Source: an uncultured Collinsella sp. (GTDB taxonomy: Bacteria; Actinomycetota; Coriobacteriia; Coriobacteriales; Coriobacteriaceae). Taken from it: 11,939 nt of DNA. The stretch's first letter is position 1, and each line of letters opens with the position of its first letter. The notes below the pieces were generated by a model that was not told the origin of the DNA, did not search any database, and saw nothing but the letters and a program-made list of their open reading frames with translations. The stretch is from contig CALINZ010000055.1 in assembly GCA_938045085.1 (NCBI GenBank), forward strand, positions 1-11,939, in the 5' to 3' direction. Both the position numbers and the translations under genes were made by a program. Below, piece after piece: positions 1 through 6,977 of the stretch.

Positions 1-170
1 CCAAGGCGCAGCTGGTCATCGCCCTGACGGCCCGGATGATCCCCGGCCTGCACGTCCTGTGCGGTGCACGGACGCCCGAGCAGGCCATCGACAACGCCGG
101 TGCGCTCCACATCACGCTGGAGGGCGCTGACGCCGTCCAGATGAAGTGGGACGTGGACGCTATCTCCTGA
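1..170 (+). CDS. 3' end of a probable aldo/keto reductase (5' end outside window)
   Basis: The frame is open from the left edge (first full codon at base 3) and stops with TGA at 168-170, giving the last 55 residues. A segment reading GARTPEQAIDNAGAL resembles the C-terminal NADP(H)-binding segment of aldo/keto reductases of the IPGA(K/R)xPEQAxxNAGA type, which is followed, as here, by a short acidic stretch and the C-terminus. The catalytic Asp-Tyr-Lys-His part of the barrel would lie to the left, so activity cannot be judged. It is the only plus-strand gene and converges on the next reading frame, with a shared hairpin between. It may belong to a different source genome than the rest of the window (see the BrnQ/M23 entry). 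The family call is moderate; that this is a coding 3' end is more certain. Confidence 0.6.
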   Translation, partial: KAQLVIALTARMIPGLHVLCGARTPEQAIDNAGALHITLEGADAVQMKWDVDAIS

Positions 171-182
171 AGCTTTTCTATA

Positions 183-226
183 ACAAAAGGGACTGCTGCG
201 CTGCAACAGTCCCTTTTGTATTTTTT
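183..226 (+). terminator. Rho-independent terminator after the aldo/keto reductase-like gene
   Basis: A perfect 13-bp stem (183-195 with 207-219, ACAAAAGGGACTG) encloses an 11-base loop and is followed by six T residues at 221-226. It begins 12 bases after the stop of the plus-strand gene. The minus-strand frame stops at 225-227, so the same hairpin may serve both convergent genes, although the minus-side U tract is weak. Confidence 0.9.
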
Positions 227-1670
227 ACCCATTCTCTTTCCAGAACAGCCCCCCGCTGGTCTGGAACAGGGGCCACGGGTTCACGCTCTTGCTGCCGAGC
301 TTGAAATCCATCGTCATCTCCTCGCCCAGCGCGCCCACAGCCTGCCCCCGCTCGACGCTCTGGCCAGTGCTGACCGAGAGGGCGTCCAGCCCATAGAGGT
401 AGCTGCGCAGCCCGCAGCCGTGGTCGATGACGACGGTGTTTCCGGTCAGGGCGAGATATTTCGCCAGCACCACGACGCCCGCCGCCGGGGCGCGGCAGGG
501 TTCGCCCGGGATGGTGTAGAGTTTTGTGGAGTTGGACTTACTGCCCTGCTTGCCGCCGGTGACTTTCACCTGCCCGAAATCCACGAGGGTCATATAGTTC
601 TCCGCCGGGCAGACGAAGCCGCCGCTCCACAGCTTTTCGCGGGCGGGCTGCTCGTAGAGAGGCCAGACGATGTTGCGGAACTCGGCGTTGGCCTCCTCGG
701 AGGCCTCCGCTCCCCCTTCGACCACATACGTCTCGCAGAAGTAACGCGAGCAGCAGCTGATGAGGCCGATGCACACGTTCATGCAGGCGAGAAAGAAAAT
801 CGCAAATACCACAACCGTGCCGGCAAGGCCAAAGTGCATGGAGGCCGAGCGAGCAAGGATTGCAGCGCCGTTGGTGGCGTCGGGCATCACGGTGCCGAGC
901 TGCATACCGGCAAGGGCCAAGCCGCAATAGATGATGGCCATGAGCACGCCGGCGATCACACCGGAACGCGAAATCTCGAAGGCCACGCGTTTGTCATCGG
1001 TAACACCCAACTCGTGGATGGTCTCGGCGATGATGATGCCGAAGGCGAGCGACGCAAGCAAATCCATGGTCTGGTAGCCGGTCAAGAAGCCTTGAACCGC
1101 AGCGCCGGCATCATAGGGAGCTTGCGGGGCAGCAGCCGGTCCCAGCGGCGAGATCACGGCAGCACCCACGACCAGCACGATGAGCGCGATGAGCGCGGGG
1201 CCCGTAATGCGACCGAGTACGCGTGTGATGACCCCCGGGCGCAGCGTAAGCACAAACGCGACGACAAAGAAGCCGACGGCAAACACCAGGCGAGCCGTGC
1301 CGAGCGAGACGCCCTCGGGCAGCAGCGGCACCAACATCTCGAAGGCCGTGGAACTCGTGCGCGGAATGGCCAGGCACGGACCGATGGCCAGGTAGACCGC
1401 CGCAACGAAGAATTCACCAAACTTAGGATGCACGCGCCCGGCCAGCTCGCGGGCCGTGCCGGCGAGCGCGACGGCGATAAATCCCATGACGGGCAGACCG
1501 ATGGCGGCAATCAGAAAGCCGAGCATGGCGACCGGCGTGGCAGAACCTGCCTGGAGCGCCAGCAGCGGCGGAATAATGAGGTTGCCGGCGCCGAAGAGCA
1601 TCGAGAACAGGGCGATGCCAACGGTAACGACATGATCGGAGCGTAGACCACGCGGGGCGGATGAGGCCAT
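225..1670 (-). CDS. brnQ: BrnQ-type branched-chain amino acid carrier fused in frame to a degenerate M23/LytM domain (possible chimera)
   Basis: Residues 1 to about 312 of this 481-residue product match the LIVCS/BrnQ family, inner-membrane Na+- or H+-coupled importers of Leu/Ile/Val. The family start motif FGAGNLIIPP is at residues 26-35, followed by about eight or nine hydrophobic segments ending in FFLACMNVCIGLISCC. BrnQ proteins normally have about 12 membrane segments and 430-450 residues, so the last ones are missing. From about residue 315 the sequence is soluble and resembles an M23/LytM beta-sheet domain: APAAGVVVLA, then GNTVVIDHGCGLRSYLYGL, then GQSVERGQAVGAL. The usual HxH motif near the end is replaced by TMDF, so peptidase activity is unlikely. 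The start is ATG at 1668-1670, preceded by GAAAGGTG; a longer in-frame extension upstream has no BrnQ similarity and runs through a terminator. A transporter joined to a periplasmic-type domain this way is atypical. I suspect recombination or misassembly near 715-765. Confidence 0.7.
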   Translation of the reverse strand: MASSAPRGLRSDHVVTVGIALFSMLFGAGNLIIPPLLALQAGSATPVAMLGFLIAAIGLPVMGFIAVALAGTARELAGRVHPKFGEFFVAAVYLAIGPCLAIPRTSSTAFEMLVPLLPEGVSLGTARLVFAVGFFVVAFVLTLRPGVITRVLGRITGPALIALIVLVVGAAVISPLGPAAAPQAPYDAGAAVQGFLTGYQTMDLLASLAFGIIIAETIHELGVTDDKRVAFEISRSGVIAGVLMAIIYCGLALAGMQLGTVMPDATNGAAILARSASMHFGLAGTVVVFAIFFLACMNVCIGLISCCSRYFCETYVVEGGAEASEEANAEFRNIVWPLYEQPAREKLWSGGFVCPAENYMTLVDFGQVKVTGGKQGSKSNSTKLYTIPGEPCRAPAAGVVVLAKYLALTGNTVVIDHGCGLRSYLYGLDALSVSTGQSVERGQAVGALGEEMTMDFKLGSKSVNPWPLFQTSGGLFWKENG

Positions 1671-1690
1671 ATGCACACCTTTCGGGTCGA

Positions 1691-1724
1691 AACAAAAACG
1701 GGACGGGCAAAAACACCCGTCCCG
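1691..1724 (-). terminator. Rho-independent terminator closing the selenium operon
   Basis: On the minus strand a 9-bp perfect stem (CGGGACGGG with CCCGTCCCG, 1724-1716 with 1707-1699) with an 8-base loop is followed by a T-rich tail (complement of 1691-1698, TTTTTGTT). It lies 24 bases past the cysteine desulfurase stop and about 20 bases before the brnQ ATG, so it separates the operon from brnQ. A TATACT hexamer (complement of 1727-1732) could be a brnQ -10 element, but no convincing -35 is seen. Confidence 0.88.
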
Positions 1725-1747
1725 CAAGTATAAACGGTCTAGCAGCT

Positions 1748-2897
1748 TTAGCAGGCTAAATCGCATAGAGCATCGATAGCCGTGTCAACTTCTTCGGTAG
1801 TGTTGAAATACCCAAACGAGAAGCGAACGATACCCTGGCGCTCGGTCCCCAGCGCGCGGTGCATGAGCGGAGCGCAATGGGCGCCGGGGCGCGTCGCAAT
1901 CCCCCACCCTTGCATGAGCGCGTCCGAGATCTCGGCAGAGTCGATATCGCCCACGTTGAGCGACGCAATCGCAGAGCGCATCGGCTGGTCAAAGGCACCA
2001 TAGAGCTTAATCCCCGGAATCTCGCGCACGCCGGCGAGGAAACGCTCGGCAAGCGCGCGCTCACGCGCCGCAATCGCCTCGGCCCCACCCTGGGCCTCGA
2101 TAAAGTCGAGACCGGCAGAAAGGCCCGCGATGCCGTGACCGTTGAGCGTGCCCGCCTCAAGGCGCGTGGGCCACTCAAGCGGCTGCAGCGCATCGAAGCT
2201 GTGCACGCCCGTGCCGCCCATGGCCCAGGGCGCCACGTCGACACCCTCCGCCACGGCCAGACCGCCGGTGCCCTGCGGGCCCATCAATCCCTTGTGGCCG
2301 GTAAAGCACACGACGTCGAGCCCCATGGCCTGCATGTCGATCTTCGCCGTACCGGCAGACTGGGAGGCGTCGACGATCACCAGCGCACCGGCAGCATGAG
2401 CCATGGCCGCCACGCGCGCAATGTCGACCGCGTTGCCGGTCACATTGGAGGCGTGCGTCACCACCACAGCACGCGTGCCCAGCGTGACCAACCGCTCGAG
2501 CTCGTCGTAGTCGAGCACGCCGCTCGCATCGCAGCCCGCATGCTCAACGGTCACACCCTGCTCTGCCGCAAGGCGGTTAAGCGGACGCAGCACGGAGTTG
2601 TGCTCGAGCACCGTTGTGACCACACGGTCGCCGGGGCGCACCACGCCCATGAACGCCGTTTATGGCAGTGTTGAGCGCCGCCGTGGAGTTGGGCGTAAAG
2701 CACACATGGTCCGCCCTCGGGCAACCCAAAAGGCGCGCGAGCTTGGCACGGCAAACGTGAATCGTACGAGCGGCATCGAGGGCACCCGACGTGGCGCCGC
2801 GCCCGGCATTGCCGAGCGAGCACATCGCCTGCGTCACGGCATCGATGACCGTCTGCGGCTTGTGCATGGTCGTCGCCGCGTTATCCAGATAGATCAT
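1748..2897 (-). pseudogene. Cysteine desulfurase (class V aminotransferase, SufS/Csd-like), interrupted by a +1 frameshift near 2652
   Basis: This PLP enzyme family removes S (or Se) from cysteine (or selenocysteine) as a persulfide or perselenide. The N-terminal part starts at ATG 2895-2897 with the family opening MIYLDNAATT and runs to TAALNTAING. The remainder is in another frame, from about 2650: VVRPGDRVVTTVLEHNS, the PLP lysine in FTGHKG (about residue 202 of the repaired protein) and the active-site cysteine in RPGAHCAPL (about residue 341). Removing one T from GGCGTTCATGGG on the minus strand (an A at 2652-2653 on plus) restores an uninterrupted protein of about 382 residues, the usual length. 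TAA at 2660-2662 closes the downstream frame just upstream of the junction. The ATG overlaps the preceding stop in ATGA and has GGGAGG upstream. All catalytic residues survive, so a recent mutation or a base error is more likely than old decay. Confidence 0.88.
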
Positions 2898-3145
2898 CGC
2901 ACGACCTCCCACATATCAATCACGGTATAGCCCTCGGTGGGAACACCCGCCTCGGCGAGTTCGCCGCGCAGCAGTTCCTCATCGGCAGGCAACGCCTTCC
3001 ACGCCAGACCGCAGCCGGCAGCGACCTCCCCGGGCACGGGAATCGTTCGCCCGGGAAGGCCGCGCTCAATGCACAGGGACTCGCAGCCCATGGCGGCCGC
3101 CGTGGTGGGAAACGTGATGACAAGCGCCGGGCGCTTCTCCCTCAT
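2894..3145 (-). CDS. DUF3343 family small protein (putative Se/S carrier-like)
   Basis: An 83-residue soluble protein: the N-terminus RPALVITFPTTAAAMGCESL, then a GRTIPVPGEVAAGCGLAW segment, fits the DUF3343 domain, a small family often seen near selD, yedF and cysteine desulfurase genes. The conserved-looking cysteines (21, 25 and 45) could hold a chalcogen, but no activity is established and that is inference. I chose the ATG at 3143-3145 because it has GGTTGGAG five bases upstream and begins at the family N-terminus; a longer in-frame start at 3208 would overlap yedF. It sits 19 bases after yedF and overlaps the cysteine desulfurase ATG by four bases (ATGA), indicating translational coupling. 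Confidence 0.8.
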   Translation of the reverse strand: MREKRPALVITFPTTAAAMGCESLCIERGLPGRTIPVPGEVAAGCGLAWKALPADEELLRGELAEAGVPTEGYTVIDMWEVVR

Positions 3146-3164
3146 GGCAACTCCAACCAATACG

Positions 3165-3791
3165 CTACGGGCGCACGACGCGCACGGCCTGCTCCATCTT
3201 CTCCACAATCACGTACATATTCGTGACCTCGCCCACCGCAAGCTGGTCTTTAATGCCATAGTGGTCGAGGCAGGTACCGCAGGTGAGAATCTCGACGCCC
3301 TGCTCGGCCAGGCCCTTCAGGTCATCGAGCACCGGCGAGCCCTCGACGGTGAGCTTGGCACCGCCGTTGTAGAACAGCATGGTCGCGGGCAGTTCCTCCT
3401 GCTGCGTCACGGCAAAGATAAACGCCTTCATGAGCTTGTGGCCCAGCTCGTCGTCGCCACGGCCCATGCAATCGGTGTAGACGGAAATGACGAGTTTGCC
3501 CTTGCCGGCGCTGGCGTCGCAGAAGGCAGCGCCATCCTGCTCAGGATCGGCCACGGCAACGGCGCCAGAGGTCGCCACGGTCACGTGCCACTCGGCGTCA
3601 GAAACCTTTTCGACCGAGGCCGTGCAGCCCTTCTCCTGCGCCATCTTGGAGATGTTCTTGACGGCAGTCTCGTTATCGACCGAGGTCACCACGGCGCCCT
3701 CGCCATCGAGCTGCTTCAGGGCTTTGAGCGTCTTGACGACGGGCAGCGGGCAGGCATCGCCCATGGCATTGACTTCAATTTTGGTAGACAT
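3165..3791 (-). CDS. yedF: YedF: selenium metabolism protein, TusA/SirA-like plus DsrE-like domains
   Basis: A 208-residue two-domain protein. Residues 1-75 are a TusA/SirA-like fold with the hallmark CPxP motif (ACPLPVVK, Cys14), the site at which TusA relatives carry sulfur as a persulfide. Residues about 97-205 are a DsrE-like domain with VISVYTDCMGRGDDELG and, near the end, ILTCGTCLDHYGI (Cys171 and Cys174). This architecture is that of the YedF family, which co-occurs with selD in selenium-using bacteria and is proposed to deliver selenium; the exact chemistry is not settled. The start ATG at 3789-3791 has AAAGGA upstream. The gene lies 60 bases after selD, across two short palindromes, and just before the DUF3343 gene, consistent with one transcript. 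Length is normal for the family. Confidence 0.92.
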   Translation of the reverse strand: MSTKIEVNAMGDACPLPVVKTLKALKQLDGEGAVVTSVDNETAVKNISKMAQEKGCTASVEKVSDAEWHVTVATSGAVAVADPEQDGAAFCDASAGKGKLVISVYTDCMGRGDDELGHKLMKAFIFAVTQQEELPATMLFYNGGAKLTVEGSPVLDDLKGLAEQGVEILTCGTCLDHYGIKDQLAVGEVTNMYVIVEKMEQAVRVVRP

Positions 3792-3799
3792 AGTTTTTC

Positions 3800-3828
3800 C
3801 TTTCGAAAGAACCGTTCTAGAGAACGGT
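3800..3828 (-). promoter_or_regulatory. Intercistronic hairpins between selD and yedF
   Basis: Two palindromes fill half the 60-base gap: ACCGTTCT paired with AGAACGGT (3811-3818 with 3821-3828) and CTTTCGAAAG (3800-3809). The second ends next to the AAAGGA ribosome-binding site of yedF and includes part of it. There is no U tract, so a terminator is unlikely; an mRNA stability or translation-tuning role is possible. Confidence 0.5.
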
Positions 3829-3851
3829 AAACAGTTACATAAACGTGCGGG

Positions 3852-4901
3852 CTAGCGAACAACGTGGACGGCAGGACCGCCTGGCACCGGCTCGCACACG
3901 CGACCGACGACGGCGGCAATACGTCCTTCGGCATGCAGACGGCGCGCAAGCTCATCCACATCGGCAGCAGGTGCCGCGATGAGCAGGCCACCAGACGTCT
4001 GCGGATCGTACAGCGAATCCAACATGCCCGGCTCCAGGTCTTCGTCGGCAGCCACGCGCGGGCCAAAGAAGTCCTGGTTGCGGTAGGAGCCCGCGGGGAT
4101 AATGCCCAGACGCGCCATGTCGAGCACCTGGTCAAAGAGCGGCACCGCCCCCGACGCAAGCTCAATCTGCACGCCCGAGCCCTCGGCCATCTCGCACGCA
4201 TGCCCGATCAGGCCAAAGCCCGTGATGTCGGTGCAGCCGTGAAGCTCAAGTCCCTCGGCCAGACGAATCGGAGCCTCGTTGAGGGTGCGCATCGAGTCAA
4301 ACATGGCTGCGGCCTCGTCCTGCTCGATGAGCTCGCCCTTAATGGCCGTGGTGATGATGCCCGAGCCAACCGCCTTGGTCAGCAGCAACGCATCGCCCAC
4401 GCGCGCGCCGCTGTTGGCGAGCATGCGGTCGAGCGCGACAAACCCGCTCACGGACAGACCGTACTTGGGCTCGTCGTCGTTGATGGTGTGGCCGCCCGCG
4501 ATGGAGCAGCCAGCCTCGACGCACTTGTCGGCGCCGCCCGCCAGAATTTCGCCGGCGACCTCAACGCCCAAGCAACTGGGAATGCACAGCAGGTTCATGG
4601 CATGGCTCGGCCGCCCGCCCATGGCGTAGATGTCCGACAGTGAGTTTGCCGCGGCAATCTGGCCAAACAGAAACGGGTCGTCGACCATCGGTGGGAAGAA
4701 GTCGATGGACTGCACGAGCCCCAGGTTCTCCCCTACGCGGAAGACGCTCGCATCGTCGGAGGTATCGAACCCCACGAGCAGATTGTCGTTATGCACATTG
4801 GGCAAGTCGCCCAGGACCTGGGCGAGGGCTCCGGGAGCCAGCTTAGCGGCTCAACCGCTCGCGGCAGTCATAGACGTGAGCTTAATCTGATCGTCAGCCA
4901 T
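3852..4901 (-). CDS. selD: Selenophosphate synthase SelD containing selenocysteine (in-frame UGA at codon 17)
   Basis: SelD uses ATP to convert selenide to selenophosphate, the selenium donor for Sec-tRNA, 2-selenouridine and other selenium products. Starting at ATG 4899-4901, the 349-residue frame has a single in-frame TGA at 4851-4853 (codon 17) and then continues without stop. It falls exactly where the family has catalytic Cys or Sec: the peptide is AASG-U-AAKLAPG, with Lys20 three residues on as in E. coli SelD (Cys17, Lys20). Further family marks are GFDTSDDASVF, the SIDFFPPMVDDPFLFGQIAA block, AGGHTI, DITGFGLIGHA and DPQTSGGLL. Automated calling would begin at TTG 4805 and lose 32 residues including the catalytic site. 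The ATG is preceded by GGAAGGGGG and overlaps the glycosyltransferase stop by eight bases. A SECIS-like hairpin follows the UGA. Confidence 0.93.
4809..4853 (-). promoter_or_regulatory. Candidate bacterial SECIS element of selD with its UGA
   Basis: The UGA at 4851-4853 is followed on the minus strand by two short hairpins inside the coding sequence: GGCTC/GAGCC with a three-base loop (4839-4827) and the perfect six-pair GCCCAG/CTGGGC with loop GUC (4823-4809). The G of the second loop lies 33 bases after the UGA, inside the 16-37 base spacing described for bacterial SECIS elements, which carry a G at the start of the apical loop. Which hairpin binds SelB cannot be told by eye. Confidence 0.6.
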
Positions 4902-6111
4902 ACGAACCCCCTTCCACCAAATCAACGACTTTTAGTATACGCCCCAGGCACGCTTCCCAAGAGACCGCCGACGGCTCGAACGTCGAAGGCGGTGCCGCAA
5001 GCGCCTGCGCGATAGCATCTGCCAGTGCGCGCTCAAACAACGGAAGGTCGGCCGCCACGGGCGTGTCGACATCCGTCATACGCGGCGACGCCACCCACGT
5101 CACGGGAGCACCGGGAAGCATCGCCTCCATCCAGGGACGAACGCCGGGCAAATCGGTCGCCACAACTTTGCAGCCGCACGCGAGGGCCTCGATCGTCACG
5201 AGCGGCAGACCCTCGTAAAACGAAGGCAGCACAAAGACGTCGGAACTGCGGTAGGCATGCACGAGTCCATCGCTATCCAGGCGCCCCGCCAGCTTCACCG
5301 GCACATCCGAGGCCGCGGCCAAGCGCTCGATACGCGCGTACTCGGCATCGTCCCCGCGACCGCCCACAAGTACCAAGCCAGATGGGCGGACGTCATCGTC
5401 AATCGACAATGACACGGCTCGAACCAGCGACTCGACACCCTTTTTAAAGCAAATCTTGCCCACGTACACAAGCGATCCCGGCCGCCTCGCCACGCTTGCG
5501 TCGCGGCAGAAGACGCGATGGTCGTAGCCCGTCCCAATCACGTGGATGCGATCGGCATCGACGCCGCACACCAGGCCAATCTGCTCAGCCTGCTCAGCAT
5601 GGAGCGCAAAGACGGCATCGAGCCGACGAACCGCACTTACGATGCGATCGCGCTCGAGCGCATGCGAACGTAGCTGGCGCAGATCGGTCGAATGGCACAC
5701 GGCAACAACCGGCACGCCCCGGACGCACTCGCGCGCCAATGCGGTCACCAGATACAGGTGATGGCAGAGCACCAGATCGGGCCGAAACTCAGTCACCGCC
5801 CGATCGATTGCATTAGCAAATGCCCGCTCAAATGCCTTGAGCATCGAAGGCGTCAGCTCACGATAGCGCGTGGAGGGATAGGGCATGACATCGGACATAC
5901 CGCAGATGGGAAACGGCAGCTCGGGCGACTCGAACGGTACGGCAAACACGGCAGCGCGCCGGTCCAGCTCGCCTTGGGTATCACCCGGCGCCGCACCGCA
6001 AAGCACGGCGGCGCGATGCCCCGTCTCGATCTGCTCGCGCACGAGCGCGGCAAGGTAGGTGCCGCTGCCGGTGCTATCTGGTTTTTGTGCCGAGATATTG
6101 AGGATGCGCAT
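4894..6111 (-). CDS. GT4-family (GT-B fold) glycosyltransferase, selD-coupled
   Basis: A 405-residue cytoplasmic glycosyltransferase of family GT4. The N-terminal acceptor domain begins MRILNISAQKPDSTGSGTYL with the glycine-rich loop at 15-18. The C-terminal donor domain begins around residue 212 (GSLVYVGKICFKKGVESL, lysines 219, 223 and 224) and carries the retaining EX7E motif as E300-GLPLVTI-E308. No signal peptide or membrane segment is visible. The start at ATG 6109-6111 was chosen because the family N-terminus begins there; the in-frame extension to 6519 lies inside the activator gene. It begins 14 bases after that gene and its stop overlaps the selD ATG by eight bases, so the two are translationally coupled. 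The known selenosugar synthase SenB is also GT-B and uses selenophosphate, so a selenosugar product is a reasonable hypothesis. The substrate is not readable from sequence, and an unrelated sugar transfer remains possible. Confidence 0.85.
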   Translation of the reverse strand: MRILNISAQKPDSTGSGTYLAALVREQIETGHRAAVLCGAAPGDTQGELDRRAAVFAVPFESPELPFPICGMSDVMPYPSTRYRELTPSMLKAFERAFANAIDRAVTEFRPDLVLCHHLYLVTALARECVRGVPVVAVCHSTDLRQLRSHALERDRIVSAVRRLDAVFALHAEQAEQIGLVCGVDADRIHVIGTGYDHRVFCRDASVARRPGSLVYVGKICFKKGVESLVRAVSLSIDDDVRPSGLVLVGGRGDDAEYARIERLAAASDVPVKLAGRLDSDGLVHAYRSSDVFVLPSFYEGLPLVTIEALACGCKVVATDLPGVRPWMEAMLPGAPVTWVASPRMTDVDTPVAADLPLFERALADAIAQALAAPPSTFEPSAVSWEACLGRILKVVDLVEGGSYG

Positions 6112-6125
6112 GTCGCGGTACGCCC

Positions 6126-6890
6126 CTAGGCCAAGGCGGCGGCGCGAATCGCCGCGCCGATGGCACCGGCAAAGCGAGCCTGGGGCGAGGTGGTCACCGG
6201 CGACCCCAGTAGCTCGCCCAACCGCTCCACCACGAAGGCGTTCTCGCACAGACCGCCGGTCAGATAGTACGGAGCGCCCGCGGCCTGCCCGGCCATAGTC
6301 GCCACGCGCGAGACCACGCTGTCGATCACGCCACGCGCAATGTTCTCGCGCGGCTCGCCACGACCGATCAGGCTGATGACCTCGCTTTCGGCAAACACCG
6401 TGCACATGCTGCTGATCTTGGTGGGCTCGCCGGAACGCGCCAGATCGGCCATCTGCTGCTGGGAAATACCCAGACGGTCGGCCATGATCTCCAAAAAGCG
6501 CCCCGTGCCGGCGGCGCACTTGTCGTTCATGGCAAACTTGGCCACGCGGCCACTTTTAAGCTGAATGACCTTGGTGTCCTGACCGCCCACGTCGATCACG
6601 GTGCCGTGATCGCCAAACAGGCGCACAGCACCGGTACCGTGGCAGGTGATCTCGGTCACGACCTTGTGCGCATAGGGCACGGCAACACGGCCGTAGCCAG
6701 TCGCGACCACGCGAACATCGTCGCCCGTCACGTCGTAGCCGGCCGCTGCCAGTGCCTCGCGCAGCCGCTCGGAAGCATCGACCGAGGAAAACCCGGTTGG
6801 CCGCACGCACGTCCACGCCACCGAACCCTCCCCGTCGACCACAGCAGCCTTAGCCGCCGTAGACCCGATATCGATCCCGATCCCTATCAT
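6126..6890 (-). CDS. 2-hydroxyacyl-CoA dehydratase-type activator ATPase (HgdC/YjiL-like, ASKHA fold)
   Basis: A 254-residue BadF/BadG/BcrA/BcrD-family ATPase. It shows the ASKHA phosphate-binding loop GIDIGSTAAK (4-13), the second phosphate motif VIDVGGQDTK (98-107), and the two cysteines that in HgdC hold a [4Fe-4S] cluster shared across the dimer: NDKCAAGTGRFLE (Cys125) and SSMCTVFAESE (Cys163). Family members use ATP hydrolysis to push single electrons at very low potential into a partner iron-sulfur dehydratase or reductase. The likely partners are the two double-cubane proteins directly upstream. Length is typical (about 250-260). The ATG at 6888-6890 has a modest GGGAGAG ribosome-binding site. 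It is 80 bases downstream of the reductase stop, with a long inverted repeat in the gap, and 14 bases upstream of the glycosyltransferase. Confidence 0.92.
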   Translation of the reverse strand: MIGIGIDIGSTAAKAAVVDGEGSVAWTCVRPTGFSSVDASERLREALAAAGYDVTGDDVRVVATGYGRVAVPYAHKVVTEITCHGTGAVRLFGDHGTVIDVGGQDTKVIQLKSGRVAKFAMNDKCAAGTGRFLEIMADRLGISQQQMADLARSGEPTKISSMCTVFAESEVISLIGRGEPRENIARGVIDSVVSRVATMAGQAAGAPYYLTGGLCENAFVVERLGELLGSPVTTSPQARFAGAIGAAIRAAALA

Positions 6891-6941
6891 GGCTCTCTCC
6901 CAATCTAAACATCAAAGACAGCGGCGCGTTCAGGCGCCTTA

Positions 6942-6977
6942 GCTCTAGGTTTCTCAGGCGCCTGAGGAAGCTAGAGC
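6942..6977 (-). repeat. Near-perfect inverted repeat at the end of the second double-cubane gene
   Basis: Bases 6942-6959 and 6960-6977 form an inverted repeat with one G/G mismatch (6949/6970) and one T/G pair (6952/6967). Its centre is the exact 14-base palindrome CTCAGGCGCCTGAG (6953-6966). The stop codon of the upstream gene (6971-6973) is inside it, and another copy of the core, CAGGCGCCT, lies at 6931-6939. No U tract follows on the minus strand, so it is not a standard terminator; an RNA processing or stability element between the reductase and activator genes is plausible. Confidence 0.65.

Noticed and set aside
216..1646. Long plus-strand open frame (476 codons) opposite brnQ
   Set aside because: Its product is a low-complexity His/Arg/Gly/Asp-rich sequence typical of the antisense of a GC-rich gene, and the minus strand encodes a recognisable transporter.
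1671..1766. N-terminal extension of the BrnQ frame to 1766
   Set aside because: It runs through the operon terminator and the end of the cysteine desulfurase gene, and lacks similarity to BrnQ; ATG 1668-1670 has a ribosome-binding site.
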